A stretch of 64,000 bases of DNA from Hymenobacter plasmatis (lineage in GTDB: Bacteria > Bacteroidota > Bacteroidia > Cytophagales > Hymenobacteraceae): assembly GCF_020711255.1 (NCBI RefSeq), contig NZ_JAJFAW010000018.1, forward strand, positions 47,294 through 111,293. Direction: 5' to 3'. Shown here piece by piece: positions 42,424 to 49,679 of the stretch. A model generated the notes under the pieces. That model ran no database searches, was not told where the DNA came from, and worked only from the letters and a program-made list of their open reading frames with translations. A program made the translations under genes and the position numbers. How positions within the stretch are numbered: the first letter of the stretch is position 1; every line of letters starts with the position of its first letter.

Positions 42424-42951
42424 TTGGCCTTTTCGGTTGAGGAGTTGCCCAACCCACGGGCCCTTGCCAGATTGCACCAGGGCGCCGGGTTGGCAGGTGC
42501 CTGCTTTGTTGTTAGACAGTTGATTTCTAAATCTGCCCGCTCCCTTTATTTCGAAAACAGCATCGGCCGCATCTGGGAGGAGCCCGAAGGCTTTCTGCGG
42601 CTCGAGTACCGTGCCGGGCTGCGCGAGCCCGTACAGTTTCGGGCGTTGCTCACGCACGCCGTGCAGGCCATGAGCCGGCGGCGCTGGGAGAAAATGTTGG
42701 TAGACCAACGCGAAATGGCCCCGCTGAGCCCCAGCGAGCAGGAGTGGATGGCCACCGAGTGGCTGCCCCGCGCCGTGCAGGAAGGCGGCTACCGCTACGG
42801 CGCCATCCTGATTGCCAACAACGTGTTTGCGCGCCTCGCCATGAACCAGTACGTCATGGCCAGCCGCGGCCAGAGCCACGTCTACCGCACCTTCGAAACC
42901 GAAGAAACGGCGGTGGCGTGGCTCCTGGCGCAGCCCAAGCCGTTGGGCTAA
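42424..42951 (+). CDS. STAS/SpoIIAA-like small protein (paralogue family member 2)
   Basis: The product has up to 175 residues from a TTG at 42424; another TTG at 42520 would give 143 residues, closer to its relatives. From SLYFENSIGRIWEEPEGFLR onward the strand-helix order matches the products at 28354 and 53784: KMLVDQREMAPLS, WMATEWLPRAVQEGGYRYGA, and a terminal FETEETAVAWLLAQ. It may be a small regulatory or sensor domain. The stop overlaps that of the convergent lysA gene by four bases. Confidence 0.65.
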   Translation: MAFSVEELPNPRALARLHQGAGLAGACFVVRQLISKSARSLYFENSIGRIWEEPEGFLRLEYRAGLREPVQFRALLTHAVQAMSRRRWEKMLVDQREMAPLSPSEQEWMATEWLPRAVQEGGYRYGAILIANNVFARLAMNQYVMASRGQSHVYRTFETEETAVAWLLAQPKPLG

Positions 42952-44180
42952 ACTGCGTTTTCGCGCACTACCTCCTCGGCGTCTACCTGCCCGGCCAGCA
43001 GGTCTTCGAAGGTCTGGCGGTGGCGGATGAGGCGCAGCTTGCCGTTTTCCAGCAGCACTTCGGCGGGCCGGGTGCGCGAGTTGAAGCTGCTGCTCATTTC
43101 AAAGCCGTAGGCGCCGGCGTTGTGGAACGCCAGCAAGTCGTTTTCGCGAATCTCGGGCAGCAGGCGGTCCCAGGCAAAGGTGTCGGTCTCGCAGATGTTG
43201 CCCACCACCGTGTACAGCCGCTCGGTGCCCTTGGGGTTGGTCAGGTTGCTGATGTGGTGGTAGCTGTCGTAGAACATGGGCCGAATCAGGTGGTTGAAGC
43301 CCGAGTTCACGCCTGCAAATACCGTGGCGGTGGTTTGCTTCACCACGGCCACGTTCACCAGCAGGTAGCCGCTTTCGCTCACCAGGTACTTGCCCGGCTC
43401 AAACCAGCACTCCAGGGGCCGGCCGTACTCTTTCTCAAAGCCTTTGAAGGCCTCGGCCACTTGCTTGCCGAGCGTGGCCACGTCGGTTTCGGCATCGCCG
43501 GGCTTGTAGGGCACCTTGAAGCCCGAGCCCAGGTCCAGGAAATCCAGCTCGGGGAAGCGCCCGGCGGCATCAAACAGGATTTCCAGGGCCCGCATGAACA
43601 CGCCCACATCCTTGATTTCGGAGCCCGTGTGCATGTGCAGGCCGCGCACGTGCAGGCCGGTGCCCTTCACCACGCGCTCGAGGTGGCGCAGCTGGTGAAT
43701 GCTGATTCCAAACTTGCTATCGATGTGGCCGGTTTGAATCTTGTAGTTGCCGCCCGCCTCGATGTGGGGGTTCAGGCGCACGCACACCGGGTAAGACCCG
43801 CCAAACGCGGCGCCGAAGCGCTCGAGCAAGGAAATATTATCAATGTTGAGGTTTACGCCCAGGTTTTTGGCCTCCACCAACTCCTCAAACGTCACGCTAT
43901 TGGGCGTAAACAGGATGTCGTCGGGCGCAAAGCCCACGTGCAGGCCCAGCCGTACCTCGTTGATGCTCACGCAGTCGAGCCCCGCGCCCAGGCTGTGGAT
44001 GTGGCGCAGAATGCTTACGTTGCTCAGCGCTTTGCAGGCATAAAAAAAGCGCGTTTTGTGCCCCGAGAAGCCCTTTTTTAGCTTTTCGTATTGGCGCGTA
44101 ATGGTCGCTGAATCGTAGACGTAAAGGGGGGTGCCGAACTGGTCGGCAGCGGCGCGCAGCGCATCGTTAATACCTGACAT
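42948..44180 (-). CDS. lysA: Diaminopimelate decarboxylase
   Basis: The product has 410 residues from the ATG at 44178-44180; a GTG two codons earlier is open. It begins FGTPLYVYDSATITRQYEKL, then FFYACKALSNVSILRHI with the PLP-binding Lys. LHMHTGSEI holds the His that stacks on PLP, and LDLGSGFKVPY the Gly-rich phosphate loop. GNICETDTFAWDRLLPEIREN has the catalytic Cys (CETD), and GAYGFEMSSSFNSR completes the site. It makes L-lysine from meso-diaminopimelate. Confidence 0.97.
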   Translation of the reverse strand: MSGINDALRAAADQFGTPLYVYDSATITRQYEKLKKGFSGHKTRFFYACKALSNVSILRHIHSLGAGLDCVSINEVRLGLHVGFAPDDILFTPNSVTFEELVEAKNLGVNLNIDNISLLERFGAAFGGSYPVCVRLNPHIEAGGNYKIQTGHIDSKFGISIHQLRHLERVVKGTGLHVRGLHMHTGSEIKDVGVFMRALEILFDAAGRFPELDFLDLGSGFKVPYKPGDAETDVATLGKQVAEAFKGFEKEYGRPLECWFEPGKYLVSESGYLLVNVAVVKQTTATVFAGVNSGFNHLIRPMFYDSYHHISNLTNPKGTERLYTVVGNICETDTFAWDRLLPEIRENDLLAFHNAGAYGFEMSSSFNSRTRPAEVLLENGKLRLIRHRQTFEDLLAGQVDAEEVVRENAV

Positions 44181-44185
44181 AATCA

Positions 44186-44193
44186 CAAAAGTA
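44186..44193 (-). promoter_or_regulatory. Putative -7 element of lysA, almost abutting the start codon
   Basis: On the minus strand it reads TACTTTTG, an exact TAnnTTTG. Its last base is six bases from the lysA ATG, so a transcript begun at the usual distance would be leaderless. No -33 element was seen, so this may be chance. Confidence 0.35.
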
Positions 44194-44272
44194 AGGCCCG
44201 CAGCGGCGCCTTAAATGAATCTCAAGCAGATAGTACATTCACGCCTCCCCCATAGTTTCCCTTTTCCCCTTT

Positions 44273-44809
44273 ATGCCCAACCCCGAGACCCTCGAAGTGT
44301 GGCTGCGCGGCCCCCTGCCTAGCGTGCCCCCGCTGCTGCAGCCCATGGCCCACGCCCTGCTGCAGGCCCGCGAAGAGCTCACCGCCGCCATGCGCACTTT
44401 CCCAGCCGCGCTACTCAACGAGCGGCCCGCCGGCGTGGCCTCCGTCGGCTTTCACCTGCAGCACCTCTCCGGCGTGCTCGACCGGCTATTTACCTACGCC
44501 CGCGCCGAGGCCCTAAGCGCCACCCAGCTCGCCGCCCTGGCTGCCGAAACCCCGCCACTACTGATTCAGGCCGACTCGGTAACGCAATTGGTGAGCCGCT
44601 TCACTACGCAGGTAGATAAAGCTTTAGCTCAACTTCAAACCACCACCGCAGCCAGCCTAACCGAACCCCGCGGCGTGGGCCGGGCCCAGATTCCCTCCAC
44701 CGTGCTGGGCCTGCTGGTACACGCCGCCGAGCATACCTCCCGCCACCTGGGCCAACTGCTGGTCACGGCGCGGGTAGTCCAGGCTGAAAGGCAAAATGAA
44801 ACGATGTAG
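44273..44809 (+). CDS. DinB family metal-binding protein
   Basis: The product has 178 residues forming a four-helix bundle. The first metal-site helix is SVGFHLQHLSGVLDRLFTYA and the second LLVHAAEHTSRHLGQLLVTA, giving the three His of the DinB fold. Some relatives are thiol-dependent transferases. The last codons, Asn-Glu-Thr-Met-stop, overlap a dispersed repeat, and the stop codon is the TAG within that repeat's GATGTAGAGACGC. Confidence 0.87.
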   Translation: MPNPETLEVWLRGPLPSVPPLLQPMAHALLQAREELTAAMRTFPAALLNERPAGVASVGFHLQHLSGVLDRLFTYARAEALSATQLAALAAETPPLLIQADSVTQLVSRFTTQVDKALAQLQTTTAASLTEPRGVGRAQIPSTVLGLLVHAAEHTSRHLGQLLVTARVVQAERQNETM

Positions 44810-44909
44810 AGACGCGACACTTCGCGTCTTGGCGTTTGCACAGTTTGGATAATCGTCCAGAGCCGATGTTCAACGACAAGACGCCAAGTATGGCGTCTCT
44901 ACATCGTTT
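44799..44909. repeat. Family 3 inverted repeat between dinB-like and namA-like genes
   Basis: AAACGATGTAGAGACGC at the left is matched by GCGTCTCTACATCGTTT at the right, a perfect 17-bp inverted repeat. Each side continues with another related pair (GCGTCTTGGCG and AAGACGCCAAG). It appears to be two units placed head to head around about 50 bases, filling the gap between two convergent genes. Confidence 0.9.
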
Positions 44910-44911
44910 TT

Positions 44912-46003
44912 CTACCGCGGACCAGCAGCCACGTGAGCCCGCGGCTTGGCGCGCTCGTATTGCACCGGCCACGGCATCTCAACGCCCAGGTCGTGGGCGG
45001 CGAACAAGGGGAAGTAGGGCTCGCGTAAAAACTCGCGGGCCAGCAGCACCACATCAGCTTGCCCGTTGGTCAGAATGGCTTCGGCCTCGGCGGGGGTGGT
45101 AATCAGGCCAACGGCCCCGGTTAGCATGCCCGTTTCCTGCTTGATGCGCTCGGCGAACTGCACCTGGTAACCGGGGCCCACCGGAATGGGCGCCTTGGGC
45201 ACGTTGCCGCCCGTCGAGCAGTCTATCATGTCCACGCCCCGCACCTTGAGCATGGCCGCGAGCTGCACCGATTCGTCGGCATTCCAGCCGCCTTCGGTCC
45301 AGTCCGTCACCGACATGCGCACGATGAGCGGCAGCTCGGCGGGCCACACTTCGCGGGTGGCCGCCACCACCTCAAGCAGCAGCCGGATGCGGTTTTCGAA
45401 CGTGCCGCCGTACTCGTCGGTGCGGTGGTTGCTGAGCGGCGACAGGAACTCGTGCAGCAAGTAGCCGTGGGCCGCGTGCAGCTCAATTACCTGGAAGCCG
45501 GCAGCCAGTGCCCGCTCCGCCGCCGCCCGAAAATCGGCAATTACCTTTTGCAGGCCGGGTCCATCGAGGGCGTGTGGCGTGCCGTAAGTGGGGGCAAATG
45601 CCAAGGCACTGGGGCCCACGGGCTGCCAGCCGCCTTCGCTTTCGGGTACGTGGCCCTCGCCTTTCCAGGGGCTGTAGGTGCTGGCTTTGCGTCCGGCGTG
45701 GGCCAGCTGAATGCCGGGCACGCTGCCCTGGCTTTTCAGGAAAGCTGTGATGCGCGTGAGCATGTGCAGGTGCTCGTCTTTCCAAATGCCCAGGTCGTCG
45801 GGGCTGATGCGGCCTTCGGGCGAGACGGCCGCCGCTTCGGAAATGATGAGGCCCGCGCCGCCCACGGCGCGGCTGCCCAGGTGCACGAGGTGCCAGTCGG
45901 TGGCAAAGCCGTCCACGCTGCTGTATTGGCACATGGGCGACACCACAATGCGGTTTTTCAGGGTGACGCCGCGCAGGGCAAGGGGTTCAAAAAGAGTGAC
46001 CAT
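44912..46003 (-). CDS. namA: NADPH dehydrogenase of the old yellow enzyme family (YqjM/NamA-like)
   Basis: The product has 363 residues. It begins LFEPLALRGVTLKNRIVVSP then MCQYSS, where the Cys is the YqjM-type active-site residue. Further motifs are IQLAHAGRKAS, ELHAAHGYLLHEFLSPLSNH then RTDEYGG, and VLLAREFLREPYFP for the FMN phosphate. The class reduces activated carbon-carbon double bonds of enones and nitro compounds with NADPH. Its stop is three bases from the family 3 repeat. Confidence 0.95.
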   Translation of the reverse strand: MVTLFEPLALRGVTLKNRIVVSPMCQYSSVDGFATDWHLVHLGSRAVGGAGLIISEAAAVSPEGRISPDDLGIWKDEHLHMLTRITAFLKSQGSVPGIQLAHAGRKASTYSPWKGEGHVPESEGGWQPVGPSALAFAPTYGTPHALDGPGLQKVIADFRAAAERALAAGFQVIELHAAHGYLLHEFLSPLSNHRTDEYGGTFENRIRLLLEVVAATREVWPAELPLIVRMSVTDWTEGGWNADESVQLAAMLKVRGVDMIDCSTGGNVPKAPIPVGPGYQVQFAERIKQETGMLTGAVGLITTPAEAEAILTNGQADVVLLAREFLREPYFPLFAAHDLGVEMPWPVQYERAKPRAHVAAGPR

Positions 46004-46126
46004 GGAATGGATAAAATAACTGCGAAGGATAAGTGGGCTAAACTCGATTCTCGCGCCTTAGGTTATCGGCGGCGCCTTTCGCGCTCTGCATGACCGGCTA
46101 TTGGGCATGATATTCAGTTTGCACAT

Positions 46127-46134
46127 TACTCTTG
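46127..46134 (+). promoter_or_regulatory. Weak -7-like element ahead of the aromatic leader
   Basis: TACTCTTG matches TAnnTTTG at all but one position and lies 45 bases before the first leader peptide. A TTG lies 23 bases upstream of it. This is the best promoter candidate for the leader. Confidence 0.35.
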
Positions 46135-46179
46135 CAATTCTCCCGCCCGTGCCTATCTTGCCGCCGTATTCACTGCCCC

Positions 46180-46233
46180 ATGCTCCAGACGCGCTTCTTT
46201 TTTGGCTATTATTACTTCTGCGCCACCGCGTAG
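46180..46233 (+). CDS. Aromatic leader peptide 1
   Basis: A 17-codon frame reads MLQTRFFFGYYYFCATA, with four Phe and three Tyr codons within eight. It is too short for routine gene finding. Its stop codon overlaps the 5' arm AGAACGAGC (46232-46240) of an antiterminator that can pair with GCTCGTTCT (46278-46286). That pairing excludes the downstream terminator. A ribosome stalled on Phe or Tyr codons leaves the arm free; one that reaches the stop codon covers it. This is classic ribosome-mediated attenuation. Confidence 0.88.
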   Translation: MLQTRFFFGYYYFCATA

Positions 46234-46271
46234 AACGAGCCGCCGTTTGTAGCTAACCCACCAGCACTACC

Positions 46272-46303
46272 AGCGCCGCTCGTTCTTCGAGAGGCGCTTT
46301 TTT
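46272..46303 (+). terminator. Attenuator 1 (terminator arm)
   Basis: AGCGCC, CTCG, a TTCTT loop, CGAG and GGCGCT form a 10-bp stem with one mismatch, followed by six T residues. The 3' partner of the antiterminator (46278-46286) lies inside it, so the two structures are mutually exclusive. Confidence 0.88.
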
Positions 46304-46318
46304 AATGCCCGTTTCCAG

Positions 46319-46396
46319 ATGCTCCCTACGCAACAGGTCTTTTTTTATTACGGCTATTACTTCTTTTTTAAAGAGAAGCGGGCCCTCTGTTGCTAG
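46319..46396 (+). CDS. Aromatic leader peptide 2
   Basis: A second 25-codon frame opens 16 bases after the first attenuator. Residues 8-17 read FFYYGYYFFF, five Phe and four Tyr codons within ten, and the peptide ends KEKRALCC. The codons for its last residues form the arm GGCCCTCTGTTG (46381-46392), which can pair with either GGGCCCCG (46429-46436) or CAACGGAGGCC (46439-46449). Those are the two arms of the next terminator. So this is a complete second attenuator in series with the first. Confidence 0.88.
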   Translation: MLPTQQVFFYYGYYFFFKEKRALCC

Positions 46397-46429
46397 TGTC
46401 AACCATCACACTACTACCAACATCCCCAG

Positions 46430-46455
46430 GGCCCCGCACAACGGAGGCCTTTTTT
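46430..46455 (+). terminator. Attenuator 2 (terminator arm)
   Basis: GGCC-C and G-GGCC arms close a loop around CGCACAACG and are followed by six T residues (46450-46455), 25 bases ahead of the pheA start. The pairing is shorter than in attenuator 1, with one mismatch. Confidence 0.7.
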
Positions 46456-46479
46456 ATTGCTCGTTTTTTCAGAATTGCC

Positions 46480-47364
46480 ATGCCTAAGCACGTGTCCATC
46501 CAGGGGTTCAAGGGAAGTTTTCACGAAGTGGCCGCCCGCCAGTATTTCGGGGCGAAGCCGGACCTGCTGCCCTGCGCCACGTTTGCCGCCGTGGTGGCCC
46601 ACGTGGTCAACGGCTCGGCCGAGGCCGGCCTGATGGCCATGGAGAACTCGCTGGCCGGCAGCATTCTGCCCAACTACCTGCTGCTGGAGCGGACCGCGGT
46701 GCGCGTCACCGGCGAGGTGTACCTGCCCATTCACCAGCACCTGCTGGCCCTGCCCGGCACCACGCTGGCCGATGTGCAGGCCGTGCACTCGCACCCCATG
46801 GCCCTGCGCCAGTGCGGCGAATTTCTGGACGGCCACCCGCACTGGAAGCTGGTGGAAACCGACGACACCGGCCACAGCGCCCAACTCCTGGCCGAGCACC
46901 GCACCCCCGGCGTGGCCGTGGTGGCCGGCGCCCAGGCCGCCGAGCAGTTCGGGCTCAACATCCTGGCCCCCGCCATTCACGACGATCCGCACAATTACAC
47001 CCGTTTTCTGGTGCTGGAGCGCGCCGAAACTGCTCAGGAAGACCCCCTAGCCGACAAAGCCTCGCTGTATTTCCATGCGCCCCACGCGCCGGGCAGCCTA
47101 GCCCAGGTGCTCACCCGGGTGGCCTCCCATGGCCTCAACTTGAGCAAGTTGCAGTCGTGCCCGCGCCCGGGTCAGCCCTGGCACTACGGCTTTCATGCCG
47201 ATGTAGAGTTTGACGAGCTCGCGCAGCTCAACGCCCTGCTCCACGACCTGGTCCCCGTCACGGAGGAGCTGCGGGTGCTGGGCGCCTACCGCCGCGGCCA
47301 CTGGAATACCACCGAAATCGCCACTGCCGATGCCGGCGCGGCCACGTCCCCCAAAGCAGCATGA
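46480..47364 (+). CDS. pheA: Prephenate dehydratase
   Basis: The product has 294 residues from the ATG at 46480; a longer frame from 46390 overlaps the attenuator and is rejected. Dehydratase motifs are IQGFKGSFHEVAARQYFG, MAMENSLAGSI and NYTRFLVL with the catalytic TRF. An ACT domain follows (ASLYFHAPHAPGSLAQVLTR), but the usual ESRP phenylalanine motif is replaced by QSCPRP. It is a dehydratase without a fused chorismate mutase, which here is fused to the DAHP synthase. It is the first gene of the aromatic operon. Confidence 0.95.
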   Translation: MPKHVSIQGFKGSFHEVAARQYFGAKPDLLPCATFAAVVAHVVNGSAEAGLMAMENSLAGSILPNYLLLERTAVRVTGEVYLPIHQHLLALPGTTLADVQAVHSHPMALRQCGEFLDGHPHWKLVETDDTGHSAQLLAEHRTPGVAVVAGAQAAEQFGLNILAPAIHDDPHNYTRFLVLERAETAQEDPLADKASLYFHAPHAPGSLAQVLTRVASHGLNLSKLQSCPRPGQPWHYGFHADVEFDELAQLNALLHDLVPVTEELRVLGAYRRGHWNTTEIATADAGAATSPKAA

Positions 47365-48587
47365 ACACCCCGCAATTTCCCATGCAGATTTCCACTGCCA
47401 GCCGCCTGGCCCAGACCGGCGAGTACTACTTCTCGCGCAAACTGCGCGAACTGGCCGCTCTCAACGCCGCCGGCGCCAACATCATCAACCTCGGCATCGG
47501 CAGCCCCGATTTGCCGCCGCACCCCAGCGTGACCGCGGCCCTAACCGCCACCGCCGCGCTGCCCAACGCCCACGGCTACCAAGGCTACCAAGGCACGCCG
47601 GCGCTGCGCGGCGCCATGGCCGACTTCTACCAGCGGCACTACGGCGTGGCCCTGGACCCCGCCACCGAAGTGCTGCCGCTGCTGGGCTCCAAAGAAGGCC
47701 TGATGCACGTGGCCATGACGTTTCTGGAAGCCGGCGACGCCGTGCTTATCCCTAACCCCGGCTACCCGACCTACCGCGCCGTGGCCGAAATCTGCGGGGC
47801 CGAAGTGCGCGAGTACGACCTGAGCGCCGCCACCGGCTGGCTGCCCGACCTGGACGCGTTGGCCGCCACCGACCTCTCGCGGGTGAAGCTCATGCTGGTG
47901 AACTATCCCCATATGCCCACTGGCACGGCCGCCGACCTGCCGTTTCTCACCCGCCTAGTGGCGTTTGCCCGCGAGCACCACATTCTGCTGGTGCACGACA
48001 ATCCGTACGGTTTCGTCCTGAACGAAACGCCGCCCATCAGCCTGCTGGCGGTGCCGGGTGCGCGCGAGGTCGCGCTTGAGCTGAATTCGCTGAGCAAATC
48101 GCACAACCTGGCCGGTTGGCGCGTGGGCATGCTGGTGGGCCGGGCCGATTTGCTGGCCGACGTGCTCCGCTTCAAAAGCAACATGGATTCGGGCATGTTC
48201 CTGCCGGTGCAGCAAGCCGCCGTGGCCGCGCTGGCGCTGGGCGCCGACTGGTTTGAGGCCCTGAACGCCACGTACCGCGCCCGTCGCGAGCTGGTGGTAG
48301 AGCTGCTGCGGGCCCTGGGCTGCGCGCCCGCACCGGGCCAGGTTGGGCTGTTTATCTGGGCCGCCGTGCCCGCGGGCATTGCCGATGGCTACGTCCTCAG
48401 CGACGCCGTGCTGGCCGAGGCCCGGGTTTTCCTCACGCCCGGCGGCATCTTCGGCAGCAATGGCCTCGGCTACGTGCGCGCCAGCCTCTGCCAGCCCGAA
48501 GCGGTGCTGCGGGAGGCGCTGGAACGGGTAGAATTGATGAATAAACGTCATGCTGAGCCTGCCGAAGCATCTCTACCACGAGAGTAA
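47361..48587 (+). CDS. PLP-dependent class I/II aminotransferase of the aromatic operon
   Basis: The product has 408 residues and starts in an ATGA overlap with pheA. Motifs are NIINLGIGSPDLPPHPSV, NAHGYQGYQGTPALRGAMAD, LVNYPHMPTGTAADLPF, and SLSKSHNLAGWRVGML with the PLP Lys. It most likely converts arogenate/prephenate or phenylpyruvate and hydroxyphenylpyruvate to the amino acids. The last residues (KRHAEPAEASLPRE) are encoded by a family 1 dispersed repeat, so the original C-terminus has been replaced or extended. Confidence 0.92.
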   Translation: MNTPQFPMQISTASRLAQTGEYYFSRKLRELAALNAAGANIINLGIGSPDLPPHPSVTAALTATAALPNAHGYQGYQGTPALRGAMADFYQRHYGVALDPATEVLPLLGSKEGLMHVAMTFLEAGDAVLIPNPGYPTYRAVAEICGAEVREYDLSAATGWLPDLDALAATDLSRVKLMLVNYPHMPTGTAADLPFLTRLVAFAREHHILLVHDNPYGFVLNETPPISLLAVPGAREVALELNSLSKSHNLAGWRVGMLVGRADLLADVLRFKSNMDSGMFLPVQQAAVAALALGADWFEALNATYRARRELVVELLRALGCAPAPGQVGLFIWAAVPAGIADGYVLSDAVLAEARVFLTPGGIFGSNGLGYVRASLCQPEAVLREALERVELMNKRHAEPAEASLPRE

Positions 48588-48641
48588 TAAATACTAGCTC
48601 AACGAACCACGCGAGATGCTTCGACTGCGCTCAGCATGACA
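48547..48641. repeat. Family 1 palindromic repeat overlapping the aminotransferase 3' end
   Basis: CGTCATGCTGAGCCTGCCGA and its inverse (ATGCTTCGACTGCGCTCAGC) bracket a 40-base centre. The left 40 bases are coding for the end of the aminotransferase. Confidence 0.9.
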
Positions 48642-48670
48642 TACTTCTGAACAATGAATATTCCAAAGTC

Positions 48671-49516
48671 ATGAACGTCACCATCATCGGTCTCGGCCTT
48701 ATCGGCGGCTCGCTCGCCATCAGCCTGCGCCACCACGGCTTAGCGCAGCGCCTCATCGGCGTGGAGCAAAACCCCGCGCACGCCCGCCGAGCCCTGGAAC
48801 TGGGCCTGGTCGATGAAATCGTCATGGACCTGCCCGCCGCCGTGCAGCAGGCTGATTTGGTGGTGGTGGCCGTGCCCATGGATGCCATGGTGAGCGTGCT
48901 GCCGCCCGTGCTGGATGCCACCACCGCGCAGCAGGTAGTTATCGACGTGGGCTCGACCAAGCAGGCGCTGCTGGCGGCCGTGGCCCAACACCCCAAGCGG
49001 GGCCGCTTTGTGGCCGTGCACCCCATGGCCGGCACCGAGCACTCGGGACCCGAAGCCGCGGTAGCGGGCCTGTTTGAAGGCAAAACCGTCGTGCTCTGCG
49101 ATACCGATAAGAGCGACCCCGATGCCGTGCGCGTGGTGGAGCAGCTGTTTCATGCGCTGCCCATGCGCTTGCTCTACCTCGACGCCACTGCCCACGACCT
49201 GCACACGGCCTACGTGTCGCACATCTCGCACATCACGTCGTTTGCCCTGGCCCTTACGGTGTTGGAGAAGGAAAAAGAAGAGCAGCGCATTTTCGATTTG
49301 GCCAGCGGCGGCTTCGAGTCCACGGTGCGACTGGCCAAAAGCTCGCCCGCCACGTGGGTCCCCATCTTCCGCCAAAACCGGCTCAACGTGCTCGATGTGC
49401 TCGACGAGCATTTGCACCAATTGCAGCACCTGCGCGACCTACTCGAGCGGGAAGACTACGCCGGCCTAACCGAACAGATTCAGCAAGCCAACCACATCCG
49501 CAAAATCCTGCCTTGA
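48671..49516 (+). CDS. tyrA: Prephenate dehydrogenase
   Basis: The product has 281 residues. The NAD-binding loop is VTIIGLGLIGGSLAISLR. VVVAVPMDAM and VIDVGSTKQALLAAV follow, then the catalytic region FVAVHPMAGTEHSGPEAAV with its conserved His and Ser. LHTAYVSHISHITSFALAL fits the dimer domain. It makes 4-hydroxyphenylpyruvate for tyrosine. There is no ACT domain, and tyrosine control may rest on the leader attenuators and on AroG. Confidence 0.95.
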   Translation: MNVTIIGLGLIGGSLAISLRHHGLAQRLIGVEQNPAHARRALELGLVDEIVMDLPAAVQQADLVVVAVPMDAMVSVLPPVLDATTAQQVVIDVGSTKQALLAAVAQHPKRGRFVAVHPMAGTEHSGPEAAVAGLFEGKTVVLCDTDKSDPDAVRVVEQLFHALPMRLLYLDATAHDLHTAYVSHISHITSFALALTVLEKEKEEQRIFDLASGGFESTVRLAKSSPATWVPIFRQNRLNVLDVLDEHLHQLQHLRDLLEREDYAGLTEQIQQANHIRKILP

Positions 49517-49541
49517 TTGGTCTCAGGAACAATAAAAAGAA

Positions 49542-49639
49542 CGTCATGCTGAGCGCAGCCGAAGCATCTCTACCGCAATACTACCCAATGCTGTTTGCAA
49601 CGAAGCGGGTGAGATGCTTCGGCTGCGCTCAGCATGACG
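49542..49639. repeat. Family 1 palindromic repeat between tyrA and aroG
   Basis: ACGTCATGCTGAGCGCAGCC and its inverse CGCTCAGCATGACG enclose a 55-base centre. It sits inside the aromatic operon without interrupting a gene. Confidence 0.9.
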
Positions 49640-49679
49640 ACCTAATAACTAAAAACAAAAAATAACAACCCCAACCATT

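Noticed and set aside
46390..46479. Longer pheA start inside the second attenuator
   Set aside because: It would run through the terminator stem, and the family sequence begins at MPKHVSIQGF at 46480.
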